The notes beneath the pieces are model-generated. The model saw only the letters and a program-made list of their open reading frames with translations. It had not been told where the DNA came from and did no database searches. The position numbers and the translations under genes were made by a program. Positions 1-11,469 of a stretch of DNA of 64,000 nt are shown here, piece after piece. Origin of the DNA: Cristatella mucedo (lineage: Eukaryota; Bryozoa; Phylactolaemata; Cristatellidae); assembly GCA_009760855.2 (NCBI GenBank), contig WPIO01000004.1, positions 8,952,501 to 9,016,500 of the forward strand, written 5' to 3'. How positions within the stretch are numbered: position 1 is the stretch's first letter; every line of letters starts with the position of its first letter.

Positions 1-129
1 GCTGACGAAAAATGTATCTTTTCCTCTGAAAAAGTACTTCGGTGCATAGGGCCCAGGTTGTCTGAAGCAGATAGCTAAAAGAGCTGTTTTTCAAGTCTTA
101 CCACTGGCTTCCTTTATAAAAAAAAATTC

Positions 130-290
130 AATAAATCTAAGCTGATTTAACAGCCTCGTCTGTATAGCGGCAGAAAACCCTTATCGGCAATCACCACCGC
201 TTGCAGTTAGCAATAAGGGATCGCCCAACAGTAGGATTCGAACCAACAATCTCGCTCGTGAAGAGCAAGCCCATTACCTCCTAGGGTTTT
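130..290 (-). mobile_element. SINE-B copy 1 (tRNA-derived SINE)
   Basis: Read on the minus strand, this begins with a tRNA-like head whose B box is close to GGTTCGAATCC. The body carries GGGCGATCCCTTATTGC and GGTGGTGAT, followed by a tail with GAGGCTGTTAAATC. The same order of blocks recurs near 9.5, 25.5, 61.1 and 62.7 kb, so this is a dispersed family and not a tRNA gene. The head lacks a convincing cloverleaf. Confidence 0.6.
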
Positions 291-542
291 ATGGCCTATT
301 TTTGTTATTATTACAAGTGGAGAAATATTAAAACTTGATAAAGAAAGTCGTATTTACTTTTAGAAAATGATATGAAATGTTACATAATTTTTCGGTTATT
401 ATTATTATGAACTGTAGAGCTCTTTAAAATACACATAAACACCGAAAGTGAAATTCACTACAGAAAGTGTGCGTGTGTGCGTGCTTGTGTGTGTTCAGTG
501 CATGTGCATGTGGGGTACATCTTCACATGCATTAACAGAAGA

Positions 543-603
<61 letters not shown>

Positions 604-664
604 TGCATGTATGTCTGTGTGTGTGCGCGTGAGTGCGAGCGCGTGCGTGCGTGTGTGTGTGTGT
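543..664. repeat. Compound AT/AC/GT microsatellite
   Basis: An (AT)n run with one interruption passes into (AC)n and then into an imperfect GT/GC alternating tract. The short open frames across it are low-complexity artefacts. Confidence 0.95.
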
Positions 665-860
665 TTGTATATTGAATGTGCAAGTCATTTAAAAGCGCAG
701 ATGTTAGCAGTAATCTTTTTAATGCGAACAAGGGCGTTTTTTTTCGCTTTTGATCATCTAAAAATGCCCAGGAGTCTGCTGAATTTTGCTGGCATTTTCT
801 CACCTCTGGCCATCACAGATTGTGGAAGCACCAGTGCTTGCACTTACATTACATTGCATA

Positions 861-920
861 CATAATTATGGAGGTATCTGTGAATCAATGCATAACTATG
901 GAGGTATCTGTGAATCAATG
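861..920. repeat. 30-bp tandem duplication
   Basis: Two adjacent 30-bp units (861-890 and 891-920) differ at one base, as seen in CATAATTATGG versus CATAACTATGG. Confidence 0.9.
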
Positions 921-1224
921 CAACAAGGCTCTAATGGGCCAAAAGTAGCCCCGAAGGCACCGTCGAGGCTATCCTGTAGCTCTGTGGAGGTTCGTGGAAC
1001 AGGGCAGTCGGAGGAGGGTAGCATAACAACACCACGGGTAATGCATAGTAACCACACAACCCCTACCCTTTGTCATTCCAGTCTTGAGACTCGTTCAGTC
1101 AGTTGGCCTCCTCATTCAGGTGGCCCCCTCACCTTTAGCATACGGGTGGACGCTGCACATTGAATCGAGACATCCTCAGCTGGAGACGAGCCACCAAAAG
1201 ACTTGTGGTGAGCCTAAATTTCCT

Positions 1225-1545
1225 CAGGAACATTGACAACGGAAGTTATCATGGCTAGCCGATCCTTCCATCTGTTCTTACGCAACGACAACTTCTCTCC
1301 TGCTGATGACTATGGCACATCCTTTTCAGCGGTCCTGAGCTGCTACTTCTACGCTACTCACTGCCTCAACTGCTCTCCTGACTCTACTATGCTTCCCACT
1401 TTCTCTTTGTTGCGTTAGACGAAGTCTGTTGGCTACCGAATGTGTACCGAAAGCCGCTTAGGCTGTGAGTTCGCTATACAAAACTCTCCTGCGTAACACC
1501 CACATGGTCTTTATGACCTTGTGGAGTTACAGACAGAGATACATT
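1225..1545 (+). repeat. Dispersed repeat family C, copy 1
   Basis: This stretch aligns by eye with 11018-11185 and with the reverse complement of 23600-23950. Shared landmarks are CTCTTTGTTG followed by ACGAAGTCTGTTGGCTACC and, further on, GTGGAGTTACAGACAGA. No protein similarity was recognised. It could be a non-autonomous transposon or part of an unrecognised element. Confidence 0.55.
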
Positions 1546-2797
1546 ACATTACATCTGAGCAGCAAGGCATGCAGGCTGGCAGGCAGGCAGACAGCAGCGA
1601 CCTTGTAAGCTGCCAACCAGCTGCAGCCGGTCCCAGCTCTGCCTCCACATTTGGCTAACTTAGCACGGGCAGCAGAACTTAGCATGGGCGGCCATTGGAA
1701 GGTCTGCACAGAGACATAAACGTGAGCTGGCTGCACTGCTAAACTGGCAACTGCAACGAAAGCCAGTGGTGAGACTCCTGGACAGCGACGCTTGTCACTG
1801 GTAGACGTATAAGGCATGTTATTCCGTGATTATTCGGCACAGTAACGAGGAGGCGTATTAAAATAAGCTTCCGGTAATTACTTCTAGCAGCTTAAATTAG
1901 CCACCATCATCGCATAGATATCCCGCTCGCCCGGCGCTCACACGAATTAGTTCTACACCGGTTTTCTTTCGCGAATGTCTGGACAAGCACCTCCGAGACA
2001 ATTAGGTTGTGCCTGGCTGCTAATCTGCTTGCCATTTAAGGAGATTGGTTTCTTGATAAGTACGAGGGAGCCACCGTTGGGCAATAGGCTCTTTGCTACG
2101 CAGGTACATAGCAGGAGCCTAGCTCAGCACTGTGGTAATGAAAAGAAATAGGTAAAAGCACGAGCCAGCGAGCTTTGGATCGGTCGAGCAAGAGACTCCA
2201 GCACGAATAAAGTTAGGCAGAGTTGCACAATCGTGTCCACCATTGGTGAGACCTGCTTGAATGCACACCGGCGGCCTTTGAGGTCAACTCATGCTACTGA
2301 TGGCGCACAATGAAGCTCGCGAACAGTGCACAAGACAGCCGACATGTCCACTCAGCTTAGCTCAGCTCTGCGTAGCTGACAGCCATTAAACCCTAGCTGA
2401 TCTCTCTGGACTCTCCATTGATTCTTTTTGCACTTTCCGTTCTGGAAAGAAGAAAAAACAAAAAAAAGCCAAAATAATAAAGAAAGATGAGTTGATTTTA
2501 TTTTGCTATGCTTGTCGCTGAAGTCGAAGCACTGCTCACCGACACCATTGGCAAACTGAGAGTGCGTTAGGCACTTGTCAATTCGCTCAGTCTGCTACCA
2601 TCAGTGTGCAAGAGGAGCAAGCTTGCTGCCGCGAGTAGCTCGGTCTCGTGTCACGTGCTTTCTCCTTGGCCCTCGATTGCCAGAGGTTGCCCTGGCAATC
2701 TAGATTTGCATTTATGCTGCAAATCAAAGTATTGATTTGCTTACTTGGCGATATTGCAGATGCACGTTACTAATCATGTAACAATCCTGCGTTACAG
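1546..2797. other. No gene or repeat recognised
   Basis: This interval lies upstream of the first recognised amine-oxidase exon and presumably belongs to an intron of that gene. I searched it by eye for the preceding amine-oxidase exon and found none. Nothing else is recognised. Confidence 0.4.
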
Positions 2798-2997
2798 GAG
2801 TCCTCTCGGCCATGGTGGCGTGCAGTGGAAGGATTTCAACGGGTGCAGACTCATCCCAATGCTCTGTGTGGCTGGATCTCGGGGCAAGCTGCTGAAGAAA
2901 TGGAAGCTGAGTCGGATGAGACTGTGCGTGCAGTGTCGTGGGTATTACTCAAGCGTTTCTACGGTCGAGAGATTCCAGAGCCAACGAACATCACGAG
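2798..2997 (+). CDS. Spermine/polyamine-oxidase-like amine oxidase, internal exon
   Basis: This exon encodes part of a flavin-dependent amine oxidase of the spermine oxidase/PAOX/LSD1 superfamily, enzymes that oxidise polyamines or methyl-lysine using FAD. The 200-nt frame includes PWWRAVEGFQRV, then LCGWISGQAAEEMEAESDE, then FYGREIPEPTNITR. This follows the known SMOX pattern of a W-R--GF block, GWI-G--A--ME--DE, a helix ending L--F-G, and IP-P--I-R. It begins after a TTACAG acceptor in phase 0 and ends AG before GTACGA in phase 2. That joins without a frameshift to the exon at 3869, where the split arginine codon is completed. The upstream exons with the N-terminal FAD-binding motif were not found, so the gene is partial here. 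SMOX versus PAOX cannot be decided. Confidence 0.85.
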
Positions 2998-3225
2998 GTA
3001 CGATCTAAATCAAACAAAACCAGTCAGCCTGATTTATGTTGCTGTAGCACTCCCAGAGGGATATCCTAGCGATAGAGAGAAAGAAAGAATGTGGTGCTGT
3101 CCGTAGGAGTGAAGGCGAGGGCCAAATTTTTTGAAGAACAATTATTTGCTTTTAGTAGGAAACTCAAAGCAGCCAAAAAGAGGTCAGTGTGATAGTGGCA
3201 CAGGGCAGATAAAGGCCAGAACGAA

Positions 3226-3540
3226 TAATAATAATAATACACTTGATAAAGCGCCCTCGGAGAACTGAGTCTCTTTCTAGGCCTTTGCATTTGCTGCAAA
3301 GGAAACGCGATCGAATGATGAGTGGCATCATGCTTGATAAACAACAGGATTAACATGGTTAACATGGTTAGGGGTGACATGCACAGGGTCAGCGTGCAAA
3401 TGGGGTTAGTGGCAGCATGCACAGTGTCAGCACGCATAAGCACATAAAGAACGAATCACATGGACCCACTAAATGCTGTCCTAAATAGGTGCGTTTTTAA
3501 GTTCTCTTTAAATGTGGTCAAGTCAGGGGATGTGTGACGA
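3226..3540 (-). mobile_element. CR1/L2-like LINE, 5'-truncated 3' end
   Basis: The minus strand reads the end of the LINE ORF (the TFKEN-type C-terminus), then the 3' UTR, then the stem-loop region AGAGACTCAGTTCTC, and finally an (ATT)n tail at 3226-3238. Homology to the complete 3' ends at 34.7 and 58.9 kb is clear. It sits in the intron between two amine-oxidase exons, antisense to that gene. Confidence 0.85.
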
Positions 3541-3868
3541 GGCATTGAGTGGCCTCTGAGAAAGAGCTGGAGTGATGAGCAAGTCAAGTCTGACTAGGAT
3601 GAAGGTGGATAAGAACGAGGGCAATTAGAAAAAAAGGGAAAAGCATGGTCGCGAAAGGTAGAAAAGGCGGCGACGCGAGATGGGGTCGGCCCATCTCGGC
3701 AATTATTATCTCGCATATGCAGAAATGCAACCCACATGTAGGCTGTCAGTTCAAATGGGCAGGATCCAAAATAAGGCTGCTCATTTATGGAGATCTCATA
3801 CTTACGAGGCCTGACTTGCAGGGCGCGCAAAAATATCGCTTGATCACGATGTTATTGTTCTGATGTAG

Positions 3869-3977
3869 GAGCAAGTGGGGAAGTAACATGTACGCGTGCG
3901 GATCCTACATGTCTATACCTCCTTACGCGTCAGGCAACGAGATGGAAGTGCTGGCTCAGCCCATCATGTGCTCAGAG
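3869..3977 (+). CDS. Spermine/polyamine-oxidase-like amine oxidase, penultimate exon
   Basis: The exon starts after a GATGTAG acceptor and supplies the last base of the arginine codon begun at 2996-2997. It then reads SKWGSNMYACGSYMSIPP and GNEMEVLAQPI. This matches the SMOX/PAOX segment R-S-W-S-P-RGSYSY followed by D--LA-PL, which lies close to the FAD and active site. I place its end at GAG before GTGCAG (3977), because that gives phase 0 and joins in frame to the exon at 6676. A donor two codons later (CA before GTATAAG) would break the frame. A (GT)n tract lies in the following intron. The residue change from the usual RGSYSY to CGSYMS is a real difference from the vertebrate enzymes. Confidence 0.85.
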
Positions 3978-4147
3978 GTGCAGTATAAGTGTCATTGCAG
4001 CAGAAGCAGCAATGCTGGATAGAGTAGCAACAGTGTATGGAGAAGCAACCTATTGAAGTGCACACTGATCACAACAGTTGTCCGAGGTTACGGTAACAGT
4101 AGCCCCGATAGAGCAGCAATGAAATATGTTTGCTCTCGCTCGCACAC

Positions 4148-4213
4148 GTGTGTGTATGTGTGTTTGTGTGTGTGTGTTCGCGCGCGTGCGTGAACGTGTG
4201 CGTTCGCGTGCGC

Positions 4214-4261
<48 letters not shown>

Positions 4262-4270
4262 TGTGTGTGC
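4148..4270. repeat. (GT)n microsatellite
   Basis: A long GT alternation with interruptions of CG and GGT. It lies within an intron of the amine-oxidase gene. Confidence 0.95.
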
Positions 4271-4379
4271 AAATGCTGCAGTCGAGACCAGTTACTTAAA
4301 ACATTATAAGGCTCTATGCACCAATTAAGCAGATCCAAAACCTCCGATACCACCACGTTTTCCAAACAATCCCATATTT

Positions 4380-5680
4380 CAGACTTAGCATCCCATAGGT
4401 CATACTTATTTTCCCAGCTCTTCTCTTAAGTTCCCCTTGACTGACGGCAACCTGTTTCTGCCTCAGAACCTAGCAAGACTCGCAAACTTAGCTTAGCATG
4501 AAGACCTTTACACCTGTCTAGCGCCTAATATATCATGGAATCTCACCGGAGTCTCTCGATAACTATAATGTATGATGTTTTTAGGTGACTTCATTTCCTT
4601 ATTAGATTAGTCTGTGCACTAGCGAGTCATCGACCTACAATGGCTTTCCATCAAGCAATGAAACGACTTCGCGGATTCAGGTTCCTTAATTTATTCCTTT
4701 AGGTCCCTTCATTCTTCACTCTAGCCTACCTATACTCATACGAAAGGTGCATTGGATAACCTTAACTTGGCAACTATTCACCACTATTATACGGCAGTAT
4801 GAACCAGCTTTTCCAAGACTTTTTCCTTTCCGACTGTTTCCCTGCAAAATAGACTTGGTGTCGACGATGTCATTGAGAATAAAGTCGGTCCGACATCTTC
4901 TTGGTGTAAGTATCCACTTGTACGTTTATAACCTCGATTCTCGTAAAAAAAAATATCAAAATACCCCATTCGCATCTTTTCAGTGCTCTTAGACGAAGAT
5001 TTTCAGTTCTGTTAGAAGAAGTCAATTGTCGGATGGAATAGTAGCTTGGTGGAAGTATCCGTCGGCGTTAGTGAATACTTTTGCGTTTGAGTGAAACTGA
5101 AATTCTAACTAATCAGGCTTCCCAAAATACCACGTGCTTCTCGCGCCTCCAGTTCCTATTTTCCCACAGCCTGGCTGACATCATGACATCCCTGACTTGA
5201 CACTTGAAAATGAAATAAAAACGGCTTTTTCTCAATGCATTAGCTCAGTCAGCGTGTGTTGTTCCTTGTGTTGACGTATGTTAAAATTGTGCATGCAAAT
5301 CACTATTCAATTGATACGCTTCCTTTTTCAGCACATGGAAATGGCCTGAAAGAAAGATCTATTTCTCTCGGGGTTATGCATGTTATTGTTATTACCTATG
5401 ACTTCTTGATAGAATGACATTGCGTCAATAATTTCGAATCATTTGGCATCTCTCGATGCTGTGACACCACTTGGAGCTTCCGACACAGCAAAAAATTGGT
5501 CCAGCTAAGCTATACATTTCAAAATTTATAAAATTATAATTAAATTATAAATAATTTATATTTCATCTGATTTTGAAAACTATGTTTATGCATGCGAAAT
5601 ATTGCAATTCAGGTGTAGATAGCGTGCAGTCTTGCTTAAGTGAAATGTTCAGCATTCAAAAGTCATTACTGGAGCTTCGT
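4380..5680. other. Amine-oxidase intron; nothing recognised
   Basis: AT-rich intronic DNA between the exons at 3869 and 6676. I saw no further exon, tRNA-like head or LINE tail. Confidence 0.4.
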
Positions 5681-5686
5681 CAGCCG

Positions 5687-5712
5687 ATATATATATATAT
5701 ATATATATATAT
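5687..5712. repeat. (AT)n microsatellite
   Basis: A clean run of about 13 AT units. Confidence 0.95.
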
Positions 5713-5787
5713 TTCCTTTTACCTTCTCTGAGGCTCAGACCTCTGTCTTCCATAAGTTTAACCTAGGAATACGAATGCCTAGGGTGC

Positions 5788-5928
5788 TGTACCCACCACA
5801 TCTCTAGTTACCGAAGCTAGCACGGTGGTCCCTCAGTAGCCAGGTAACTATAGAGACTGCACCCACCGCTGCTCCAGGCACCGAAGCTAGCACTACGGTC
5901 GCCTCAGTAGCCAGGTAACTATTAAATG
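5788..5928. repeat. 70-bp imperfect tandem duplication
   Basis: Two units, 5788-5857 and 5858-5928, share ACCGAAGCTAGCAC and CCTCAGTAGCCAGGTAACTA. They are diverged elsewhere, so the duplication is not recent. Confidence 0.85.
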
Positions 5929-6675
5929 AGAAGCCGCAGCAGAAGGGAGATTGCTTACAGCCTCGGGATGCTATGGCTTTGCTAATTGGCTTGATTTTAA
6001 AATTAGCATATAGGACCCTGTGTCTTCAAGGGAGACTAAGAGAAAAAATTCCTTGCGAGCAGTTGGAGACAAACTGACGACTTCTAGCCTAACCAATACT
6101 CTGCAGAGCTTACTGGTTCTACCATTCTGAACGCTGGGCTCTGTGATGCTTTAAGGGCCACTTTAATGATCACTCTGGATTCGAAACACGTGGGAGAGTC
6201 CCGCGCATGTATTTGCGTGTGCACACAATTTGAGTCCTGCTGCTAGATGTACACTTTAGAGCCAGCGTCGATCGTGAATGTCCTCTCGTGTACTAGTTTG
6301 GTGCTTGTCTTGACATAAAATACTCTGCTTTTCCTCAAATAACTTTTGCTATTGCTTTTCCACGACGAGCTGTGAAGCACCAACATGGAGATTTGGTTTG
6401 TGATGACGCCGTTCAAAAGGCTATTGCTATTTGTATTATTATTATCATAGCTGTGCATTTAATGCTCACCCTTGGTCAAATGAAGAAGCTTGTTTTTTGG
6501 CTGCCTATGATGAAAACCCAATGACGTCCATCCCTCGGCGAAGTCAACCTGTGCATTGCTTAATGCTATGATTGCGAACTCAGCGCTATGTGGTCTGTCT
6601 TAAAACATACTCACGCCAAGCAGCGTCACCCGAGCTTCTCGTGCAAGCTCCGTCTTGCAGTCTTCGGTCTTTTAG

Positions 6676-6807
6676 GTACCTCGTGTGCTCTTTGCTGGAG
6701 AAGCCACGGACTCAAGCTATTTTTCTACTGTTGGTGGCGCCTTTTCATCTGGCCTCCGAGAAGCCAACCGTCTTCTCGGATATTTAAAAAACCTAGATGC
6801 TCCCTAG
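6676..6807 (+). CDS. Spermine/polyamine-oxidase-like amine oxidase, last coding exon
   Basis: The exon starts at GTA after a CTTTTAG acceptor in phase 0 and ends at TAG (6805-6807). It encodes VPRVLFAGEATDSSYFST, then VGGAFSSGLREANRLL, and a short tail ending LDAP. This is the C-terminal FAD-binding signature of the amine oxidase family, known in SMOX as FSGEATH-YYSTTHGALLSG-REA-RL. It completes the reading frame of the two exons upstream. The usual THGA is TVGGA here. No AATAAA signal is evident before the LINE tail at 7155. Together the three exons give about 147 C-terminal residues of the protein. Confidence 0.9.
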   Translation, partial: VPRVLFAGEATDSSYFSTVGGAFSSGLREANRLLGYLKNLDAP

Positions 6808-7154
6808 ATGCTAATTCTGCTGCTGCATGTATGTGCGTGTGTGCGTGCCGCACACACGCACCCATCTGCTTTCTTTGATGCTGAGTGTAACCACGGTATT
6901 TCAATCGCTGCCTCTTTGTTTATCTTTAATTACATACGAGTGCTAATCTTAAACGCAGACTAAAATATGTTCTATCGCTCACTCGTCTATTAGATCTCGT
7001 GGATCGCGAGCACCTGCAGCTATTAGGCGCCGTGGGTCGCTCGCACCGGCAGCAATTCGATATCGATTACTGTGGAGTTGTGGGCCGCCGAGAGCGTTCG
7101 CTCTCCAAGGCCTAATCGCATAGTCCGTTGTCGTTGCTAGGACTTGGGGGAATT

Positions 7155-7782
7155 TTTATAATAATAATATTAATAATAAAAATGCATTCGATAAAGCGCC
7201 CTCAGAGAACTCAATCTCTTTCTAGACCCTTTGCATTTGCTGCAAAGGGAAACGTGATTAAATTGTGAGTAATATCATGCTTGATAAACAACATGAATAA
7301 CATGGTTATGGGTGACATGCACAGGGTCAGCATGCAAATGTGGTTAGTGGCAGCATGCACAGTGTCAGCACGCATAAGCACAGGAAGGACGAATCACAGG
7401 GATCCACTAAATGCTGTCCTAAATAGGCGTGTTTTAAAAAAAAATTTAATTGTGGTCAAGTCAGGGAATGTTCTGACGCAAGTCGGGAGTGAGCTCCAGG
7501 CTTTAGGAGCATATGAACTAAATGCACGGTCTCCAAAGGATTTGAGGTTTGTACGGGGTATTTGAAGACTGTTGGATTCCGAAAAGCGGGTGGTATGATG
7601 CTTGGCCTGGTGGGGGAGTAGATCTGAGAGATAGGCTGAAGCCAAAGAATGAAGTGACCTAAAAGTGAGCGACAAAACTTTCAAGGCGATCCGTTGCTTG
7701 ACTGGTAGTCAATGCAGGTCGGCGAGAAGTGGTGTGATGTGGCAACTGCGGCACTCACGACAGACAAGCCTAGCTGCACAAA
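7155..7782 (-). mobile_element. CR1/L2-like LINE, 3' part
   Basis: On the minus strand the frame covers the ORF2 C-terminus with [20 protein letters not shown] and GDRAFSSYAPKAW, then the 3' UTR and an (ATT)n tail. The copy is truncated at its 5' end near 7782, where similarity to the other copies stops. A frameshift lies near the run of phenylalanines. Confidence 0.9.
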
Positions 7783-7789
7783 GTGGCTC

Positions 7790-8477
7790 ATCTGTCCACC
7801 GTTAATGTTATAATTTCTTCCTATTCTACATGTGGTGCAGCCTTTGTTAGCACGCCTTTACTGTCTGATGCAGAACGTAGGTAGCAACGCATGTCACAGT
7901 TTTCTTTACGGATGCATCCGTGTGCCCATGTGATAGAATTCTCAGAGCATTAAGCAATGAACTTAAGGAGCAAGTGCTTTAACTTGCAGTTGTGTGTATT
8001 AATTTATTTGAGTTATTAAAAAAATTTGTGGTTTAGAAATTATATCTTTTTCGGAGTGTTAGTTACTATCATTACTTTACCTGTCTATACTTATTTTGTA
8101 TCCTTACCACCTGTGGCAAGCGTGACCCCAATAAATTAAAAAGTATGCTCATAAAATAACCAAGACGCATCTCAAGGAATCTTTCATACTTAGGTTAATA
8201 TTAGTATATCTAATTAAGCTTTGTTAACAGAATCACTGAGCTTACCTGCGGATGGCGATATTACCAGTAGCAACCGCGGAAGAAAGCTAAGGGTCTGCAG
8301 ATTCAAAAGACTCATTCATGTTGCAGTAGAAGAGCCAATGCGTCTATCATCCACTGGCTTCTAACAATTTAACGTGCTTTAATCCGGTAAGTGAGCCTCC
8401 TGATCGACACAACGAATCCTGGCAGCGTTATGAGACGATTTGAAAAAAATTGATATATGAATATGAGATATGAGAAA
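7790..8477. other. No feature recognised
   Basis: Intergenic, AT-leaning sequence between two LINE fragments. I see no exon or repeat that recurs elsewhere in the window. Confidence 0.35.
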
Positions 8478-8945
8478 ATTTGCTGCCATCCATGTGCGGA
8501 TGTCATCAATACATGCAGCAAGTGAGTTGAGAGAATTCGAGGTGCTCGAAGGCTTGGAGGGATCAAAGCAAAGGTACACTGAGTGTCATCCGCATAGAAG
8601 TGAAAGCTTAGATTGTGCTGGGCAATCACATTAGCGAGAGGGAGAGTATAAGCCGTGAAAAGAACCGGACCTAGCACGGAGCCCTGAGATAACCCATATT
8701 TCAGAGGTACCTCGGATGATCTTTGTCCATTCACGTCAATACTCTGGAATCTCCCACTGAGACGACCTGAACCATTTCAGAGCTATGCCAATGATGCCCA
8801 GGCGAGATGAGAGTCGCTCTAGAAGAGCTTGGCGATCGATAGTATCAAAAGCTGCCGAAAGATCAAGCAAAACAAGCAGAGACACTCTACCCACGTCTAC
8901 ATTCCTAAGTAGGTCGTTGTACACCCTAAGCAATGCTGACATTTC
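8478..8945 (-). mobile_element. CR1/L2-like LINE reverse transcriptase fragment
   Basis: The minus strand reads [16 protein letters not shown], then a slightly decayed [13 protein letters not shown], then FHFYADDTQ, which are reverse transcriptase blocks with the catalytic YADD. There is a frame break between the first two blocks near 8735. Similarity to other copies ends abruptly near 8478 just after the AANF codons, so both ends are truncated. Confidence 0.9.
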
Positions 8946-9489
8946 ACGACAATGCTGTAGCACCTCGTCTCGTGCTTGAACTACGGCGCCTGTAGAGGTC
9001 TCCAGAATAGCATTCAGCGGTCAGCTTCCCTTGCATGAATAACCTCATCCTGTGACTGCAAGGGCATGCATGCAAGAAACAGATCATTTATCTTTGCCTC
9101 TTGAGCAATTTTATTTGCTCTTTCCTTTCTAGACATGGACTACTCGGGCTTAGTATAAGTACTTGAATTCCACCAGCCAGTAGCGATCGCTGGTCCTTAC
9201 GAGTCCGCACGAGAGAGCCGGGATCGGAAGACGGCTTGGCATCCAGCAAAATGCAGCTACCGAATTCCGCTGAGAAAAAATACAGGCCTGCAATCTTTGG
9301 CTCTCGATCCCGATTCACAGCCACACTCGACAATGCATTTGGAAATAGCACGGACTCCTCCGCGAGTCAAAGCTCTACCTTAACGTACCTGTCCAGAATG
9401 CCACCCACTCAATGGCTGCACAATCTTTCCACTGCATTCCTGCTATCATGGACCGCTTGGACTCTTCACTAGCTGAGTAACTAACTCAT

Positions 9490-9655
9490 AGGCCACAAGT
9501 CTTATCCAAGCGCCAAGGCGATCTCGCTTATCGAACCCAGTCGTGAGGTCGAGTCCTGCCGGACGCGTCTTTATTGCCTGCAGCAAGTGAGGTAAAGGCC
9601 GCTAAGGCTATATCAACGAGGCCGGTGAACAGGCTGCTCTTATTTACGCTGCTTC
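9490..9655 (+). mobile_element. SINE-B copy 2, degenerate
   Basis: A tRNA-like B box (AGGTCGAGTCCTGCC) is followed by TTTATTGCCTGCAGCAAGTGA and by GCTATATCAACGAGGC. This is the same block order as the copy at 130-290, but more diverged. Confidence 0.45.
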
Positions 9656-9659
9656 ATTT

Positions 9660-11015
9660 AAAAAATTAAAGATTTTCTTTTGAGGTATGTTGTCTTAGCA
9701 GCGAATCCTCGAGACCACTGAAGATGTTTCTTGGCAAAGTGGCCTCACCTAACCTCTCCATTGATAGTTGCCCGATGTTGGAGGTTGATCCACTAACTGA
9801 AGTCAATGTATGTCGTACAAACTTTTGCTCCTCTAGCAAGGCCATTTTTAGAAAATAAAAGAATACGTCTGTCGTATCTAGCTGGAGTGGTGTGGAACTT
9901 GTCGTTCAAGCCCACCAGGCTGACTGGCTGGCCAACGGCATTTTCTGCTGATCCTGCTTGGACTGTTGGTGAACTTTTGCCTTCCATCTACCGTTATCGC
10001 TTTCTAGGTGATTCGAGACCGCCGAACGACCACCAACAAGTAGGATAGTTCACGGGTATAGGGAAAGCGGCAACGGGCACTGACTTCCCTTTTAGGGTCG
10101 AAGCATCGTGCTGCTTGGCCACCGACCTCGCCACTTTAGCCTCCCAGTCGTTGTCAGCCCCTTCAAAGGTTAGGGTGTGGCCCACCTTTGCCTCTATTCT
10201 GGCTGTGCTTGCCAAATAATGTACAGAGTCCGAGTTTTTGCTTCTCACTTTAACCGATCCTTCTCGCCTCTAGCGTCAACGTTCATGCTCCCTGCCGGGC
10301 TAGACGCTCCAAGAGCCTTCATTTTCTGACTTAAATAGTAATAAGTATTACCGTTATGAAAGCGCGAGTTTTGAGAGTCACTCCAAAGTGGACCATGCCA
10401 GTCAGAGTCCCGTGCCGTGGGAGACCCGCAGATACGTACTGCCGCCGCTCAGCATCCACCTCTCGATCGTTCCAGAGGGAGAGACGTCGTTGGACGCTTG
10501 GATATTATTTACTTCTGTTTCTTGCTGAAACTTGAAGAAACTGCTTACGGGGTTTTGAACATGTCGATGTCGACTGATTTCAATGCCAGCCTGGTGTCGG
10601 TCGGCCTGTTCGCCATCAGACACGATCAGCCGGCCACGGCTGCTGTGTGACCGCTGGCCAGTGCTGATTGCTGATTTAAGTGACCTATCTACGTTGCTCT
10701 GGCATTACGTACCGTCGATGACGTCATGACTCAGCCTATTTTTGTCTCATCCCCTTGCTGCATCCAGCTAATAGCGAAGCGTCCGGCGTTAACAGGCAAC
10801 AGCCGATTAGCCACAAGCACATAGTGAACCGACGTGATGTTTGGGTGTCTGCAATTGCCGGATAGCAGCCGATAAGACGAGTGCGTCTATCAACTTCCTG
10901 ACGTGGCACACCCATGTAGTAATACTTTCTCACATCCATTTGCAAAGCGAACATTTCCTGCTGCCACAATAGGCCTGGTGATAACCTGCATTGAATGGTG
11001 AACTGGCTTGACTAG
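9660..11015. other. No gene recognised
   Basis: Several short open frames occur on the minus strand (for example 9994-10248), but no domain or splice structure could be recognised. Base composition is more balanced than in the flanks. It may be an old, unrecognised mobile element. Confidence 0.3.
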
Positions 11016-11017
11016 TA

Positions 11018-11185
11018 ATTGACTGAGTGGGACTCAGCTATGCTTCGTACTTTCTCTTTGTTGAATGAGATTTAGTCTGTTGGCTACCGAGTGCGAACCA
11101 ACATCTGCTTAGACTTTGTGTGCCACAGAAATCTCGTCTGCGAAACACCGGCATAGTCTTTGTGGAGATACAGACGGAGAGAAAG
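11018..11185 (+). repeat. Dispersed repeat family C, copy 2
   Basis: It shares CTATGCTTCGTACTTTCTC, TTTAGTCTGTTGGCTACCGA and TCTTTGTGGAGATACAGACG with the copy at 1225-1545. It ends where a (GA)n array begins, so the microsatellite may have grown from its 3' end. Confidence 0.6.
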
Positions 11186-11190
11186 GGAGC

Positions 11191-11195
<5 letters not shown>

Positions 11196-11248
<53 letters not shown>

Positions 11249-11281
11249 GGGAGAGACCGCAAGAGAGGGAGAGAGAGAGAG

Positions 11282-11338
<57 letters not shown>
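11196..11338. repeat. (GA)n microsatellite, interrupted
   Basis: A purine-only array on the + strand with a few GGG and CGCA interruptions. The RERE and SLSL open frames over it are artefacts. Confidence 0.95.
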
Positions 11339-11340
<2 letters not shown>

Positions 11341-11469
11341 CACTCTTTACAGCTGTAGGAAGAAATGTATTGGGGCTGCTAGCAAAGATGTGAACGCTGT
11401 CGTGCATAGCCAGCAGAAGCAGCTCTTCTCATGCTAGCTGCTGCTGCACAAATAAAGGCCTTTGCCTTT

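Noticed and set aside
4036-4060. A VYGEATY-like string that could be the FAGEATH exon of the amine oxidase
   Set aside because: It is followed at once by stops and lacks the YST-GA-LSG-REA pattern. The exon at 6676-6807 carries the whole motif in frame.
9793-10248. Minus-strand frames of 64 and 84 codons
   Set aside because: I could not match them to any domain or to another copy in the window, and no splice sites link them.
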